Positions 1-9,403 of a stretch of 64,000 nucleotides of DNA are shown piece after piece. The notes below the pieces were generated by a model, which was not told where the DNA came from, searched no databases, and worked only from the letters and a program-made list of their open reading frames with translations. Source of the stretch: Gammaproteobacteria bacterium UBA5078. GTDB taxonomy: Bacteria > Pseudomonadota > Gammaproteobacteria > Pseudomonadales > Pseudohongiellaceae. Positions within the stretch are counted from its first letter, which is position 1. Each line of letters begins with the position of its first letter. The stretch is taken from assembly GCA_002416505.1 (NCBI GenBank), contig DIAM01000007.1, positions 50,006 to 114,005 of the forward strand, given 5' to 3'. The translations under genes were made by a program, and so were the position numbers.

Positions 1-270
1 GACTATATGGTCATAGTGACGGGCACATCGACCACTCACTTACGCTCCCTAGCGGACGAGTTGACTAAGCAAGTCAAGGCGGCGGGCGAGCCAGTGTTGG
101 GCGACGAGGGCCGTCTCCAAGCAGAATGGATACTCGTGGATCTTGGCGCGGTCATAGTGCACATCATGCTTGCCAGAAGCCGCGCCCTGTACAGCCTTGA
201 AGATTTGTGGAACTTCGATTCTAAGCCGGGCGAGATTCCGGTGGACCCTGCGGCCAAGGATGAAAATTAA
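1..270 (+). CDS. rsfS: Ribosomal silencing factor RsfS (5' truncated by window edge)
   Basis: C-terminal 89 residues of RsfS (Iojap/DUF143 family), which binds ribosomal protein uL14 and blocks joining of the ribosomal subunits in starved cells. The reading frame is open to base 1 (Asp-Tyr before the first Met), so the true start lies outside. The family core is visible: VIVTGTST near the edge, then WILVDLGAVIVHIML and a C-terminal LYSLEDLW segment. The stop codon overlaps the start of rlmH by 11 bases, the usual rsfS-rlmH coupling. nadD would be expected just upstream. Confidence 0.93.
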   Translation, partial: DYMVIVTGTSTTHLRSLADELTKQVKAAGEPVLGDEGRLQAEWILVDLGAVIVHIMLARSRALYSLEDLWNFDSKPGEIPVDPAAKDEN

Positions 271-730
271 TCTAATATCTGTGGGCACTCGCATGCCCTC
301 GTGGGTCGAGAGCGGCGTTAACGAATACGCCAAGCGTCTCCCTAGTGACTTTGCCTTCTCTGTTACCGAGGTGCCATTGGCCAAACGGGGCAAGAGTATC
401 GACATTGAGCAAGTGATTAGGAAGGAGTCCGATGCGCTACTGAGTCGCGTGCGTGCGCAAGACTATGTGGTGGCCATGGAAGTGGAAGGCAAGGCGCTCA
501 ATACCGAGGGCTTGGCGGCACGAATCGACGCGATCCGCATGGAAGGGCGTAATATTGCCTTGCTAGTGGGTGGCCCCGATGGCTTAGGTGCCAGTGTTTT
601 GGCGCGCGCAGATGAGAAATGGTCGCTGTCAGCATTAACATTGCCGCACCCGTTGGTTAGAATTCTCATCGCTGAGCAGGTCTATAGGGCTTGGAGCGTT
701 CTCAATGGGCACCCCTATCATCGAGCCTGA
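260..730 (+). CDS. rlmH: 23S rRNA pseudouridine-1915 N3-methyltransferase RlmH
   Basis: SPOUT-class methyltransferase that methylates pseudouridine 1915 of 23S rRNA in the assembled 70S ribosome. From the ATG at 260 it is 156 residues, the normal family length (about 155). It starts MKINLISVGTRMPSW, has the SAM-binding knot segment IALLVGGPDGLG, and ends LNGHPYHRA, the conserved C-terminus whose Tyr/His residues contact the substrate. The longer open frame starting at 170 was rejected because it reads through rsfS and adds non-homologous residues. Confidence 0.96.
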   Translation: MKINLISVGTRMPSWVESGVNEYAKRLPSDFAFSVTEVPLAKRGKSIDIEQVIRKESDALLSRVRAQDYVVAMEVEGKALNTEGLAARIDAIRMEGRNIALLVGGPDGLGASVLARADEKWSLSALTLPHPLVRILIAEQVYRAWSVLNGHPYHRA

Positions 731-789
731 TTAAACTATTTGGCATTGTGACGGTCATATAAAGAGTTCGTCAGCAAACAGAAGGAAAT

Positions 790-2745
790 ATGGCAGAGAA
801 ATTTAAGCTGAATGATCATGAACGTGAGACCCTGATTTTTAACGGGCGCATGATCGTCGCTGGTGTCTTTATATTTCTCTTGATTAGCTGCTTGATCGCC
901 TGGATGGTTTACCTTCAGGTGTACCGCTATGATTATTTCGCCGCACGCTCCGATGGCAATCGCCTGCATTCTCAATATGTGCCTCCAAACCGGGGCCTGA
1001 TCTATGACCGCAATGGCGTATTGCTCGCGGACAATCGCCCAATTTTCAACTTAACGGTAGTCCGCGAGACGGCCCAGAGTCTCGATATATCCCTCGACTT
1101 GCTGCGCTCGGTGATTAATCTGACCGACGATGATATAGACCAATATCGCACGCGTCAGAGTCGTCGAGCCGTCCCGCATACGTCCGTACCGCTGCGCTAC
1201 CAGTTGACCGAAGAGGAGATCGCGAACATCGCGGTCAATCAACACCTCTTGCCCGGCATCGCCGTTGAGGCGCAACTTGTTCGCCATTATCCCTTCGATG
1301 CCAGCTCTGCCCATGCGATCGGCTATGTCTCCGAGATCAACAAGGACGAGATGAGTGCGATGTCAGTCGAGACTGCCGCGAATTATCGCGGCACACATCA
1401 GATCGGCAAGACTGGCATAGAGAAGACCTATGAAGACTTGCTACATGGTCAGGTTGGCTATGAGACCGTCGAGAAAAACAATCGCGGGCAGGTGATGCGG
1501 GTGCTCGATCGCACAGACCCCATTCCTGGGCGCGATATCGTGCTTCATATGGATGCGAAGCTGCAGGTCGCTGCAGAGCGCGCCTTAGGGGATAGGCGCG
1601 GCGCGGTGGTGGCCATCGACCCCGCGACCGGCGGTGTGTTGGCGATGGTCAGCAAGCCAGGTTACGACCCGAACCTGTTCGTCACCGGCATCAGCCGCGC
1701 CCAGCTAGCGGAGCTGAATCGCTCCGGGCATACGCCGCTCTTCAATCGTGCCGTAGCCTCAAGGGTGCCCGGATCCACGATTAAACCCTTCATCGGCCTG
1801 GCCGGGCTCTATAACGAGACCATCACACCGGAGACCGAGATCTATGATCCGGGTTATTTCCGCCTGCAGGGACGTACACGGCCTTATTACGATTGGACGT
1901 GGTGGGTAGATAAGTCAGGCCATGGCGCGATCGATTTGCGGCGCGCCATCTATCAGTCCTGCAATACCTATTTCTATCAATTAGCCGTCAACTTGGGTAT
2001 CGAGAAGATCCATGACTATCTGGTGACATTCGGTTTCGGCACGAATGCCGCGATCGACATCCCGGAGGCTAGCGCCGGCATAGTGCCCTCCGAGAAATGG
2101 AAGATGGAGAACCGCGGAGAGATCTGGTATTCCGGCGAGACGCCCTATGAGGGCATAGGCAATGGCATCTTCCAGGCGACCACGCTGCAGATGGCGGCAG
2201 CCGCGGCGGCCATCGCCAATCACGGCGTACTCAGGCAGCCACGCATGTTGCGCGGGACCATCGGCAGCGACGGTGAGGTGACAGACGTTATTTTTCCAGA
2301 CAATGCGGCACAGCAGCAATTATTACCCTCGCAAGAGCAGATAGAGATAGTGCGCAACGCCATGGTCGATGTGGTGAACAAGCCCTATGACTCCGAGCAC
2401 CGTCGTCACGAGGGTTCTGCCTACCCGGTGTTGCGAGAGAGCGGGCATCCCTTGGAATATCCTATGGGTGGCAAGTCTGGCACTGCACAGGTCGTGCAAT
2501 TTCAGGTCGATAGTGCCGGTAATCGCGACAATGGCGAGGTCGATGAGCAATTCCGTACACACGCCATGTTCATCGCCTTCGATGCATCGGAGAAGTCGCG
2601 CATTGCCGTGGCGGTGTTTGTCGAGAATGGCGGCGGTGGTGGTTCAGTTGCGTTCCCGGTCGCTCGCGAAGTGCTCGATGCCTATCTCGTGCCCGAAACA
2701 CAAAACTATCCCGAGCTCAGTGTCGTCGCAGAGAACGATCACTAA
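790..2745 (+). CDS. mrdA: Penicillin-binding protein 2 (elongasome transpeptidase)
   Basis: Peptidoglycan DD-transpeptidase of the rod complex, working with RodA and MreB in lateral wall synthesis. It is 651 residues with one N-terminal membrane segment (about 22-45), then a dimerisation/pedestal domain and the transpeptidase domain. The catalytic motifs are intact: SxxK as STIK (Ser329), SxN as SCN (Ser390) and KSGT (Lys562). A GGAA-type ribosome site precedes the ATG. It is followed 40 bases later by rodA, the conserved pair. The short Gly-rich turn GGGGGS near the C-terminus is typical of the family. Confidence 0.97.
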   Translation: MAEKFKLNDHERETLIFNGRMIVAGVFIFLLISCLIAWMVYLQVYRYDYFAARSDGNRLHSQYVPPNRGLIYDRNGVLLADNRPIFNLTVVRETAQSLDISLDLLRSVINLTDDDIDQYRTRQSRRAVPHTSVPLRYQLTEEEIANIAVNQHLLPGIAVEAQLVRHYPFDASSAHAIGYVSEINKDEMSAMSVETAANYRGTHQIGKTGIEKTYEDLLHGQVGYETVEKNNRGQVMRVLDRTDPIPGRDIVLHMDAKLQVAAERALGDRRGAVVAIDPATGGVLAMVSKPGYDPNLFVTGISRAQLAELNRSGHTPLFNRAVASRVPGSTIKPFIGLAGLYNETITPETEIYDPGYFRLQGRTRPYYDWTWWVDKSGHGAIDLRRAIYQSCNTYFYQLAVNLGIEKIHDYLVTFGFGTNAAIDIPEASAGIVPSEKWKMENRGEIWYSGETPYEGIGNGIFQATTLQMAAAAAAIANHGVLRQPRMLRGTIGSDGEVTDVIFPDNAAQQQLLPSQEQIEIVRNAMVDVVNKPYDSEHRRHEGSAYPVLRESGHPLEYPMGGKSGTAQVVQFQVDSAGNRDNGEVDEQFRTHAMFIAFDASEKSRIAVAVFVENGGGGGSVAFPVAREVLDAYLVPETQNYPELSVVAENDH

Positions 2746-2785
2746 CAGCCCACAAAATTAGTCGCAACAAGGTCCAGTACTGAAG

Positions 2786-3937
2786 ATGGCAAGTCGTAGC
2801 ATGAGTCGATCATTAGGAAACGATTTCTATCGTCTCACGGGAAAGCGTGGGGGTATTCGTAAATCCCTATGCCTGGATGCGCCTCTCTTACTCTCCCTTT
2901 TCTGTCTCGCCGTGTATGGTTTGATGGTGCTGTTTAGTGCCAGTGGCGAGAATGTAGCGGACGTACAGCGTCAAGCTGCGGCTATCGTGGTGGCGTTCAT
3001 CGTTATGATCGGCGTCGCGCAATTCGAAGTGGACTTCTTCCGCCGTGGCGCGCCGTTAATGTACGCAGGTGGTATTGGCGTGCTGATCATCGTGCTTCTG
3101 TTTGGTAGCGAAGTGAATGGCGCTACTGCGTGGCTGGACCTTCCAGGCTTGCCCAGTTTTCAGCCCTCCGAGCTCGAGAAATTCCTAGTCCCAATGATGC
3201 TCGCTTGGTATATGTCGTCACGCTCCTTGCCGCCACGCTTCCGGGATTTGCTTGTCTGCGGGTTGATCATCATGCTCCCAGCCATGCTGATCTTAATGCA
3301 GAACGATACGGGCACGGCACTGATGGTGGCGATGTCAGGAGTATTCGCAGTTCTGCTGGCTGGCATTAGCTGGCGGATCGTGATCTTCGGTGCGACCCTG
3401 GTCATCATGGCCTCTCCAGCGTGGTATATCTTTCTTGCGCAGGCACACCAGAAGAACCGCATACTCACCTTTTTCGACCCTTACCGTGACCCTACAGGGG
3501 CCGGATATAACATCATTCAATCGCAGATTGCGATCGGTTCGGGAGGGCTGCAAGGGAAGGGGTGGCTGAATGGGGCGCAGTCCCAATTGGATTTCATTCC
3601 CGAGAGCAACACAGATTTTATTCTCGCCGTGCTCGCCGAAGAGTTCGGGCTATTGGGAGTATTGATTCTTATCGGGCTCTATCTAGCAGTACTGGCGCGC
3701 GGGTTTTATATCGCATTAACCGCACAAGACACGTTTAGTCGTCTTTTGGCCGGTAGCATCATTTTGACCTTCTTTTTTTACGCATTCGTCAATATGGCTA
3801 TGGTGTCCGGATTGATGCCGGTGGTTGGGCTACCATTGCCACTCGTGAGTAAAGGGGGAACTTCCATTGTGACTCTTTTAATCGGTTTTGGGATATTAAT
3901 GTCTATCCATACGCATAAACGTGTGTTGCCACGATAA
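2786..3937 (+). CDS. rodA: Rod-shape peptidoglycan glycosyltransferase RodA
   Basis: SEDS-family polytopic membrane protein (383 residues, about ten membrane segments) that polymerises lipid II into glycan strands with PBP2. Family signatures are seen: FQPSELEKFLVPMMLAWY, where the Glu lies in the conserved lipid II cavity region, FIPESNTDFILAVLAEEFG, and the C-terminal LPLPLVSKGGTS. The N-terminal 30 residues before the first membrane helix are polar and could be partly untranslated (a second Met lies at residue 6). In Pseudomonas mltB follows rodA; here rlpA follows directly. Confidence 0.96.
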   Translation: MASRSMSRSLGNDFYRLTGKRGGIRKSLCLDAPLLLSLFCLAVYGLMVLFSASGENVADVQRQAAAIVVAFIVMIGVAQFEVDFFRRGAPLMYAGGIGVLIIVLLFGSEVNGATAWLDLPGLPSFQPSELEKFLVPMMLAWYMSSRSLPPRFRDLLVCGLIIMLPAMLILMQNDTGTALMVAMSGVFAVLLAGISWRIVIFGATLVIMASPAWYIFLAQAHQKNRILTFFDPYRDPTGAGYNIIQSQIAIGSGGLQGKGWLNGAQSQLDFIPESNTDFILAVLAEEFGLLGVLILIGLYLAVLARGFYIALTAQDTFSRLLAGSIILTFFFYAFVNMAMVSGLMPVVGLPLPLVSKGGTSIVTLLIGFGILMSIHTHKRVLPR

Positions 3938-3986
3938 CATATTGATTATAATGCCGAATATTCTACATTTTAGGGAGGTTTGTTGA

Positions 3987-4886
3987 GTGTTGACCGAGTC
4001 GCGTATTCTCAAAGCCATCACAATCTCGGCCATCCTGATGCTTCTGGCGGCCTGTCGCAGCTCTCCTAGCGCTACGGCACCATCCTCTACTACGCCGCCG
4101 ATGTCGGCGTCAGACGCCTATCAGGCTAGCCGCTACAATATTCAGCAAGATCGTGGCCCATCGGAGCTAATAGATCCCGCGCAGATTCGCGAAGTGGTTC
4201 CATTGTTGGAGCCTCGTACTCTTGCCGGGAATAAGAGTCCCTACACCGTCAACGGCAAGACCTATCGCGTGATGCAGTCCGAGCAGGGCTATAGCGAGCG
4301 TGGTTTTGCGTCCTGGTATGGCGAGAAATTTCATGGTCACAAGACCTCCAATGGCGAGATCTATGACATGTTTCAACTCTCCGCCGCCCATAAAAGCATG
4401 CCGATCCCGGGTTTTCTGCGCGTGACCAATCTGGAGAACAATCGCAGCATCGTGGTACGCGTCAACGACCGCGGGCCCTTTCATAGCGAGCGCATTATCG
4501 ATCTCTCTTTTGCGGCAGCCTATATGCTGGGTTTCGATAATAAAGGCACCGCAATGGTGGAAGTAGAGGCGATCGTCCCCACGTTAGCTGCTACGAGAGA
4601 AGCGACCTCGCCCCCCAGTCCCGTTTTGTTGGCACCCCAACAGGCTGGAGGTGCCTTTTTGCAGGTGGGAGCATTCTCTGATTTGCAGGCAGCGCAGCAA
4701 CTTTCCATGCAATTGCAGAAAATGACATCAAGACCGGTGTTTATCCGGTCTGTTGAGATAGGGGCAGAGCGCGAATTGATTCACCGGGTGCGCGTTGGGC
4801 CGATTCCAAACGCAGACGAGATTGGCCGCATAACGGACAGTGTTGTTGCCGCTGATTTGGGAAGACCGTACACTGTTCGCGAATGA
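3987..4886 (+). CDS. rlpA: Septal/endolytic lytic transglycosylase-type lipoprotein RlpA
   Basis: Outer-membrane lipoprotein of 299 residues that binds or cleaves denuded glycan. The GTG start at 3987 has a strong AGGGAGG site 8 bases upstream; TTG at 3990 is a weaker choice. A lipoprotein signal ends LLAAC with Cys23 as the lipidated residue. The double-psi beta-barrel follows (GFASWYGEKFHGHKTSNGE, then RVNDRGPF and IIDLSFAAA), including the His and Asp residues linked to lytic activity in Pseudomonas RlpA. A C-terminal SPOR domain (about 220-295: GAFLQVGAFSD) would target division sites rich in denuded glycan. Confidence 0.95.
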   Translation: MLTESRILKAITISAILMLLAACRSSPSATAPSSTTPPMSASDAYQASRYNIQQDRGPSELIDPAQIREVVPLLEPRTLAGNKSPYTVNGKTYRVMQSEQGYSERGFASWYGEKFHGHKTSNGEIYDMFQLSAAHKSMPIPGFLRVTNLENNRSIVVRVNDRGPFHSERIIDLSFAAAYMLGFDNKGTAMVEVEAIVPTLAATREATSPPSPVLLAPQQAGGAFLQVGAFSDLQAAQQLSMQLQKMTSRPVFIRSVEIGAERELIHRVRVGPIPNADEIGRITDSVVAADLGRPYTVRE

Positions 4887-4940
4887 AAACTTAATGGCAT
4901 AAACGCCGCGGTAGACTAGCTAATTCGAGGGAATAAACGA

Positions 4941-6197
4941 GTGAATATGCAGGAGAAAGTGATGGCTATGACTGGATGTCCGAAGACAGGTTCGCAGACA
5001 CTCGGCTCGCGAGTGCGACTGGCGAGTTCCCCCTTATTGACGGCGGTTGCCCTCGTTTCAACTCTGCTTGTTAGCGCTCCGAGTGTCGCGCAAGTTCCCG
5101 CCACAGAGGCCATCATTCCACGGCCACCCCAAATCGCGGCGAGTAGCTACATCCTGCTCGATGCGGTCACCGGCAAAATTATAGTGGAAGAGAATTCCGA
5201 TGTGCAGTTGCCTCCGGCGAGTCTTACCAAGATCATGACGGCCTATATTGCCGAGGTGGAGATCGACAATGGCAATATGAGCTTGGACGACGAGGTCCAT
5301 ATCAGCGAGAAGGCATGGCGCACGCAGGGTTCTAAGATGTTCGTCGACGTCAATAGCAATGTCCGTGTCGAAGACTTGCTGCGTGGCATCATCATCCAGT
5401 CGGGCAACGATGCCAGCGTTGCCATGGCCGAGCATATCGCCGGTAGCGAGGACGCCTTCGCCGACATGATGAACCAGCATGCACAGCGCTTGGGGATGAC
5501 GAACACCTTCTTCATGAATTCGAGTGGCTTGGATACCGAAGATCGTTACAACATCATGTCCGCTCGCGACCTGTCGACCTTGGCACGTGCGACGATTCTC
5601 GAACATCCCGCCCACTACTCTCTATATGCAGAGCGCGAGTTCACCTATAACGGCATTCGTCAGCCTAATCGCAACACACTGCTATTTCGCGACCGCAATA
5701 TCGATGGCATGAAGACTGGTTGGACCACAGCGGCTGGATACTGCCTTGTGGCCTCGGGAGAGCGCGATGGTATGCGCCTAATCTCCGTCGTGATGGGGAC
5801 GGCGAGCGAAGATGCGCGCGCCACGGAAAGCCAGAAGTTGATGACGTATGGTTTTCGCTATTTCGAGACCAGCAAACTCTATGATGCTGGAGACGTCTTA
5901 AGCAGCAGCAAAGTGTGGTCAGGAAAAGAGAACTCTGTGGAGCTGGGTTTGACGGAAGAGGTCGTTGCCACGATTCCTCGCGGCCAAAGCAGTTCCCTGC
6001 AAGCGACGCTGAATATCGATGAAACCATTACGGCCCCGATCGAGTTGGGGCAGGTGCTGGGGACTGTGCAGATCAGTTTCGGCGATGAGATCATCTATGA
6101 AGGCAATGTAGCGGCGCTGCAGGCGGTTGAGCGTGCTGGCTTCCTTAAGCGATTTATCGATTTCTTAACGATGTTTTTCACCAACCTATTCAGTTAA
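4941..6197 (+). CDS. dacA: D-alanyl-D-alanine carboxypeptidase (PBP5/6 type)
   Basis: Removes the terminal D-Ala of peptidoglycan pentapeptides at the outer face of the inner membrane. It is 418 residues with catalytic motifs SLTK (Ser94, Lys97), SGN (154-156) and KTG (258-260), all intact. The C-terminus carries the all-beta PBP5 domain and a final amphipathic helix (about 395-418, FLKRFIDFLTMFFTNLF) for membrane attachment. The GTG start is supported by GAGGG about 10 bases upstream; ATG at 4947 is an alternative. The signal peptide has an unusually long polar n-region before the hydrophobic core and an SVAQ cleavage zone. Confidence 0.95.
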   Translation: MNMQEKVMAMTGCPKTGSQTLGSRVRLASSPLLTAVALVSTLLVSAPSVAQVPATEAIIPRPPQIAASSYILLDAVTGKIIVEENSDVQLPPASLTKIMTAYIAEVEIDNGNMSLDDEVHISEKAWRTQGSKMFVDVNSNVRVEDLLRGIIIQSGNDASVAMAEHIAGSEDAFADMMNQHAQRLGMTNTFFMNSSGLDTEDRYNIMSARDLSTLARATILEHPAHYSLYAEREFTYNGIRQPNRNTLLFRDRNIDGMKTGWTTAAGYCLVASGERDGMRLISVVMGTASEDARATESQKLMTYGFRYFETSKLYDAGDVLSSSKVWSGKENSVELGLTEEVVATIPRGQSSSLQATLNIDETITAPIELGQVLGTVQISFGDEIIYEGNVAALQAVERAGFLKRFIDFLTMFFTNLFS

Positions 6198-6208
6198 GCG
6201 GCGTCTCT

Positions 6209-6478
6209 ATGAGCGATATTAAACTGCCCAAGATCGAGTTCCCTTGCGCCTATCCGATTAAGGTTATGGGGCTCGCTAGCGTCGATTTTCAGCAAGACAT
6301 CCTCGCTCTGGTTCAGCGCCATGCACCCGAAGTGGGTGAGGAGCATGTGAAGGTAAGGCCTAGCAATAAGGGCAATTACTTGGCGATTACCGTGACCATT
6401 GAAGCAACCGGCACCGATCAGTTGACCGTATTGTTTGAGGACCTTAAGGCGCATACCAGCGTCAAGATGGTGTTATGA
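6209..6478 (+). CDS. ybeD: DUF493 family protein YbeD
   Basis: Small 89-residue ferredoxin-fold (ACT-like) protein of the UPF0250/DUF493 family. It contains the family opening KIEFPCAYPIKVMG and the conserved SNKGNYLAITVTIEA stretch. Biochemical role is not established; the fixed position between dacA and lipB suggests a link to lipoate metabolism or small-molecule regulation, but that is inference. Its stop codon overlaps the lipB start in an ATGA arrangement, implying translational coupling. Confidence 0.92.
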   Translation: MSDIKLPKIEFPCAYPIKVMGLASVDFQQDILALVQRHAPEVGEEHVKVRPSNKGNYLAITVTIEATGTDQLTVLFEDLKAHTSVKMVL

Positions 6479-7269
6479 GTTCGCCCGATCGCGTGCCTCA
6501 CCAGCCGTCTCAACAAACGCTTGAGATGGCTCCCTCGGAAGCCTCTCCTCGAAGAATGTCTCACCCTTTGCAGGTTCGACACTTGGGCTCGGTATTAGAG
6601 GCTAAGCATGCTAGCGCAGTTTGGCCCGAGCTGGACTATGTGCCGGTGTGGGAGTCGATGCGCTCGTTCACCGCCGCACGTACTGATCAGAGTCCGGATG
6701 AGATTTGGTTGCTCGCCCATCGGCCCGTCTTCACCCAAGGCCAGGCGGGTAAGCCAGAGCACGTATTGCTTCCAGGCGATATCCCGGTTGTGCAAATCGA
6801 TCGTGGGGGCCAAGTGACTTATCACGGGCCCGGTCAGATAGTCGTTTACGTCATGGTAGATGTACGGCGTAGCGCAATCGGTGTGCGGGAATTAGTAGAG
6901 CAGTTAGAGCTGAGTGTTATCGATGTCCTCGCGAGCTATGGGGTGCAAGCACAGAGCCAGAGAAAGGCTCCCGGCGTCTATGTAAATGGTGCTAAAATCG
7001 CCGCTCTTGGCCTGCGCATACGCCAGGGCTGCTCTTACCACGGGTTAAGTTTTAATATCGATATGGACTTAGCCCCCTTTGCCCGGATTAATCCTTGCGG
7101 GTATGCGGGCTTAGAGGTCACGCAGTTGCGCGATCAGATCAACACCGCACTGAGCCGAGACGCGCTCATGACGGATGCAGCGCGGCGCTTGGTGGAGATA
7201 CTGCACAAGAGGCTGGGATATAGCGAGTTTATAGAGACTAGTCAGACACGAATGAATAGCAAAGGTTAA
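6475..7269 (+). CDS. lipB: Octanoyl-ACP:protein N-octanoyltransferase LipB
   Basis: Transfers octanoate from acyl carrier protein to lipoyl domains, the first step of endogenous lipoate synthesis. The BPL/LplA/LipB fold motifs are present: DRGGQVTYHGPGQ (residues 109-121), the catalytic Lys174 in GAKIAALG and the acyl-enzyme Cys208 in NPCGY. At 264 residues it exceeds the usual 210-240 because of about 30 polar N-terminal residues. The ATGA overlap with ybeD favours the start at 6475, but an internal ATG at 6556 gives a standard-length enzyme. It is followed 10 bases later by lipA. Confidence 0.95.
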   Translation: MSSPDRVPHQPSQQTLEMAPSEASPRRMSHPLQVRHLGSVLEAKHASAVWPELDYVPVWESMRSFTAARTDQSPDEIWLLAHRPVFTQGQAGKPEHVLLPGDIPVVQIDRGGQVTYHGPGQIVVYVMVDVRRSAIGVRELVEQLELSVIDVLASYGVQAQSQRKAPGVYVNGAKIAALGLRIRQGCSYHGLSFNIDMDLAPFARINPCGYAGLEVTQLRDQINTALSRDALMTDAARRLVEILHKRLGYSEFIETSQTRMNSKG

Positions 7270-7279
7270 TAGAGACATT

Positions 7280-8242
7280 ATGCCGGATCAGCCAAGACGC
7301 AATGTATTGATAGAAGGTGAGAAGCTTCGCGGCGCACAGAAAGTTGCGCGTATTCCCGTGAAGGTAATTCCGACGGTGGACCTGCTGAAGAAGCCGGATT
7401 GGATCCGCGTGAAAATTCCCGCGTCGCCGAAGATCAACAGCATCAAAGAGAAGCTTCGCGAGCACAAGCTGGCGTCCGTCTGTGAGGAGGCTTCCTGTCC
7501 AAATCTTGGCGAGTGTTTTAGCAACGGCACCGCAACCTTCATGATTATGGGCGAGATATGCACGCGTCGATGTCCCTTCTGCGATGTCGCGCATGGCAAG
7601 CCTAAGCCCCTCTATGAGGATGAGCCACGCGAATTAGCCGAAGCAATTGCGGAGATGGAGCTGCGCTATGTGGTAATAACCTCGGTGGATCGCGATGACC
7701 TGAAAGACAGTGGCGCGCAACATTTTGCCAATTGTATCAGTGAGGTTCGCCGCCTCAGTCCCGAGATTCAGATCGAAGTGCTAGTGCCAGATTTCCGCGG
7801 CCGCATGGAGATCGCGCTGGATATATTGGAGAAAACCCCGCCGCACGTGTTCAATCACAATCTCGAGACGGTGCCACGGCTCTATCGTCAGGCGCGTCCT
7901 GGTGCGGACTACAAGTGGTCCCTAGAATTGCTGCGACGCTACAAGGAGCGAGTTCCGTCCGTGATGAGCAAGTCTGGCCTGATGTTAGGCCTAGGCGAAA
8001 CTAAGGAAGAGGTCATGGAGGTTATGCGCGATCTGAAGGCCCACAACGTCGATATGGTGACTCTGGGCCAGTATCTGCAGCCGAGCCGTAGTCACCTTGC
8101 GGTGAGTCGATTCGTGCATCCCGATGAGTTCGAGGAGTTGCGTGAGTATGGAGAAGCCCTAGGCTTCGCCCATGTTGCTAGCGGACCGCTCGTGCGCTCC
8201 TCTTACCACGCGGATAAACAAGCCAAAGGCGAAGAAATATAG
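7280..8242 (+). CDS. lipA: Lipoyl synthase LipA
   Basis: Radical SAM enzyme that inserts two sulfur atoms into octanoyl groups on lipoyl domains. It is 320 residues. Both iron-sulfur sites are intact: the auxiliary cluster CX4CX5C (Cys68, Cys73, Cys79) and the radical SAM CX3CX2C (Cys94, Cys98, Cys101). The C-terminal RSSYHA carries the conserved Ser that ligates the auxiliary cluster. It is the last gene of the rsfS-lipA run; the next gene begins 79 bases on and is unrelated in function. Confidence 0.97.
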   Translation: MPDQPRRNVLIEGEKLRGAQKVARIPVKVIPTVDLLKKPDWIRVKIPASPKINSIKEKLREHKLASVCEEASCPNLGECFSNGTATFMIMGEICTRRCPFCDVAHGKPKPLYEDEPRELAEAIAEMELRYVVITSVDRDDLKDSGAQHFANCISEVRRLSPEIQIEVLVPDFRGRMEIALDILEKTPPHVFNHNLETVPRLYRQARPGADYKWSLELLRRYKERVPSVMSKSGLMLGLGETKEEVMEVMRDLKAHNVDMVTLGQYLQPSRSHLAVSRFVHPDEFEELREYGEALGFAHVASGPLVRSSYHADKQAKGEEI

Positions 8243-8321
8243 ACTCGTACTGACCGCTTAGGTGCAAGTGCAGATGCATTATGCCTGCGGTCTGCGAGTC
8301 GCGAGAATTTGAGGAGTATTC

Positions 8322-9281
8322 ATGGACGGATTACATAAAGCGGTACGCACCGTATTGTTTGGTACGGCGCAATGCCTAGTGCTATTGCTAGCTATGAGCG
8401 TAAGTGCCCATGCCAATACCATCGTTCGCGTTAGCACCACATTTGGCGATTTCTCATTAGAGTTATTCGATACTACTGCACCCGCGACGGTGCAAAATTT
8501 TCTCAATTACGTGAACCGTGGCGTCTACAACGGCAGTTATTTTCACCGTTTAGAGAGAAATTTTGTGCTGCAAGGTGGTGGCTTTAGGCATGACACGCCC
8601 GGTGGTATAGCGGCCATCCCTACCGACCCGGCCATCGTGAATGAGTTCGGCGCATCGAATGTGCGCGGGACCGTGGCCATGGCGAAAGTGGGTGGCAACC
8701 CCAATAGCGCCACGAGTCAGTGGTTCGTCAATCTTGGCGATAACTCCGCTAATTTAGATGCGCAGAATGGGGGTTTTACAGTGTTCGGGCGCGTGCTCGG
8801 TGATGGCATGATCGTATTAGATAGGATCAATGCGCTAGAGGTTTACAGCCTCACCGGTACGCAGCAGAATCAACTTCCGCTCTACAATATTGGTTCCTCA
8901 TCGAGCCTAACAGCTGCGAATCTTGTCAGCATGAACATGGAAGTTGTGCAGCGCTATAGTTCCGCGTTGAATGTCTTCGAAGCTAACTCTGGCTTGCTAG
9001 CACTAACCGTAAATGGCGGCGAGGCAATTGGTAGCTACAGCTTGAACCTGTCGCTAATCGAAGAGCAGCCCAGCATTAAGTTTCGTTTGAATCCAGACAG
9101 CATGGTGCTGCTCGCTTTCGCTTCGATTGGAAGTGCAAATTTTTTGAATAGTAATAATGAGCTGCACATTCCTAGCTTGGAACTGAATATGAATGGAGCT
9201 GTTTCGCTTATTCGCAATGTCGTATTGCAGCTAAGCGATGCGGACAGTTGGACGTTCACCCTTAAGTCTTACGATCAATAG
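8322..9281 (+). CDS. Secreted cyclophilin-type peptidyl-prolyl isomerase with extra C-terminal domain (copy 1)
   Basis: 319 residues with a strong GAGGAG site. A signal peptide ends near SAHA-N (about residue 31), predicting export to the periplasm. Residues about 32-200 form a bacterial cyclophilin: FHRLERNFVLQGGGF holds the catalytic Arg and Gln, and NSATSQWFVNL and GGFTVFGRVLGDGM complete the active site. Residues about 205-319 form an added, strand-rich domain not seen in PpiA, ending W-TFTLKSYDQ, which I do not recognise. The neighbouring gene is a full-length paralogue with the same added domain. Substrates are unknown. Confidence 0.9.
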   Translation: MDGLHKAVRTVLFGTAQCLVLLLAMSVSAHANTIVRVSTTFGDFSLELFDTTAPATVQNFLNYVNRGVYNGSYFHRLERNFVLQGGGFRHDTPGGIAAIPTDPAIVNEFGASNVRGTVAMAKVGGNPNSATSQWFVNLGDNSANLDAQNGGFTVFGRVLGDGMIVLDRINALEVYSLTGTQQNQLPLYNIGSSSSLTAANLVSMNMEVVQRYSSALNVFEANSGLLALTVNGGEAIGSYSLNLSLIEEQPSIKFRLNPDSMVLLAFASIGSANFLNSNNELHIPSLELNMNGAVSLIRNVVLQLSDADSWTFTLKSYDQ

Positions 9282-9403
9282 TGGGCGCTTTGTCTTGTTG
9301 CCGCGCGCAGAAGAACAGCGGAAGCGAAGAGAATTTGTTTGATGGATTTCATGCCTGTACCTAGGCAGTCGGTCAATTAGAAATAGTGTATTTAGGAGTT
9401 TAG

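Noticed and set aside
170..259. Upstream extension of rlmH
   Set aside because: Reads through rsfS; the start at 260 gives the exact family length and N-terminus.
5058..5615. 185-residue open frame on - inside dacA
   Set aside because: Complement of dacA codons with biased composition; no independent signals.
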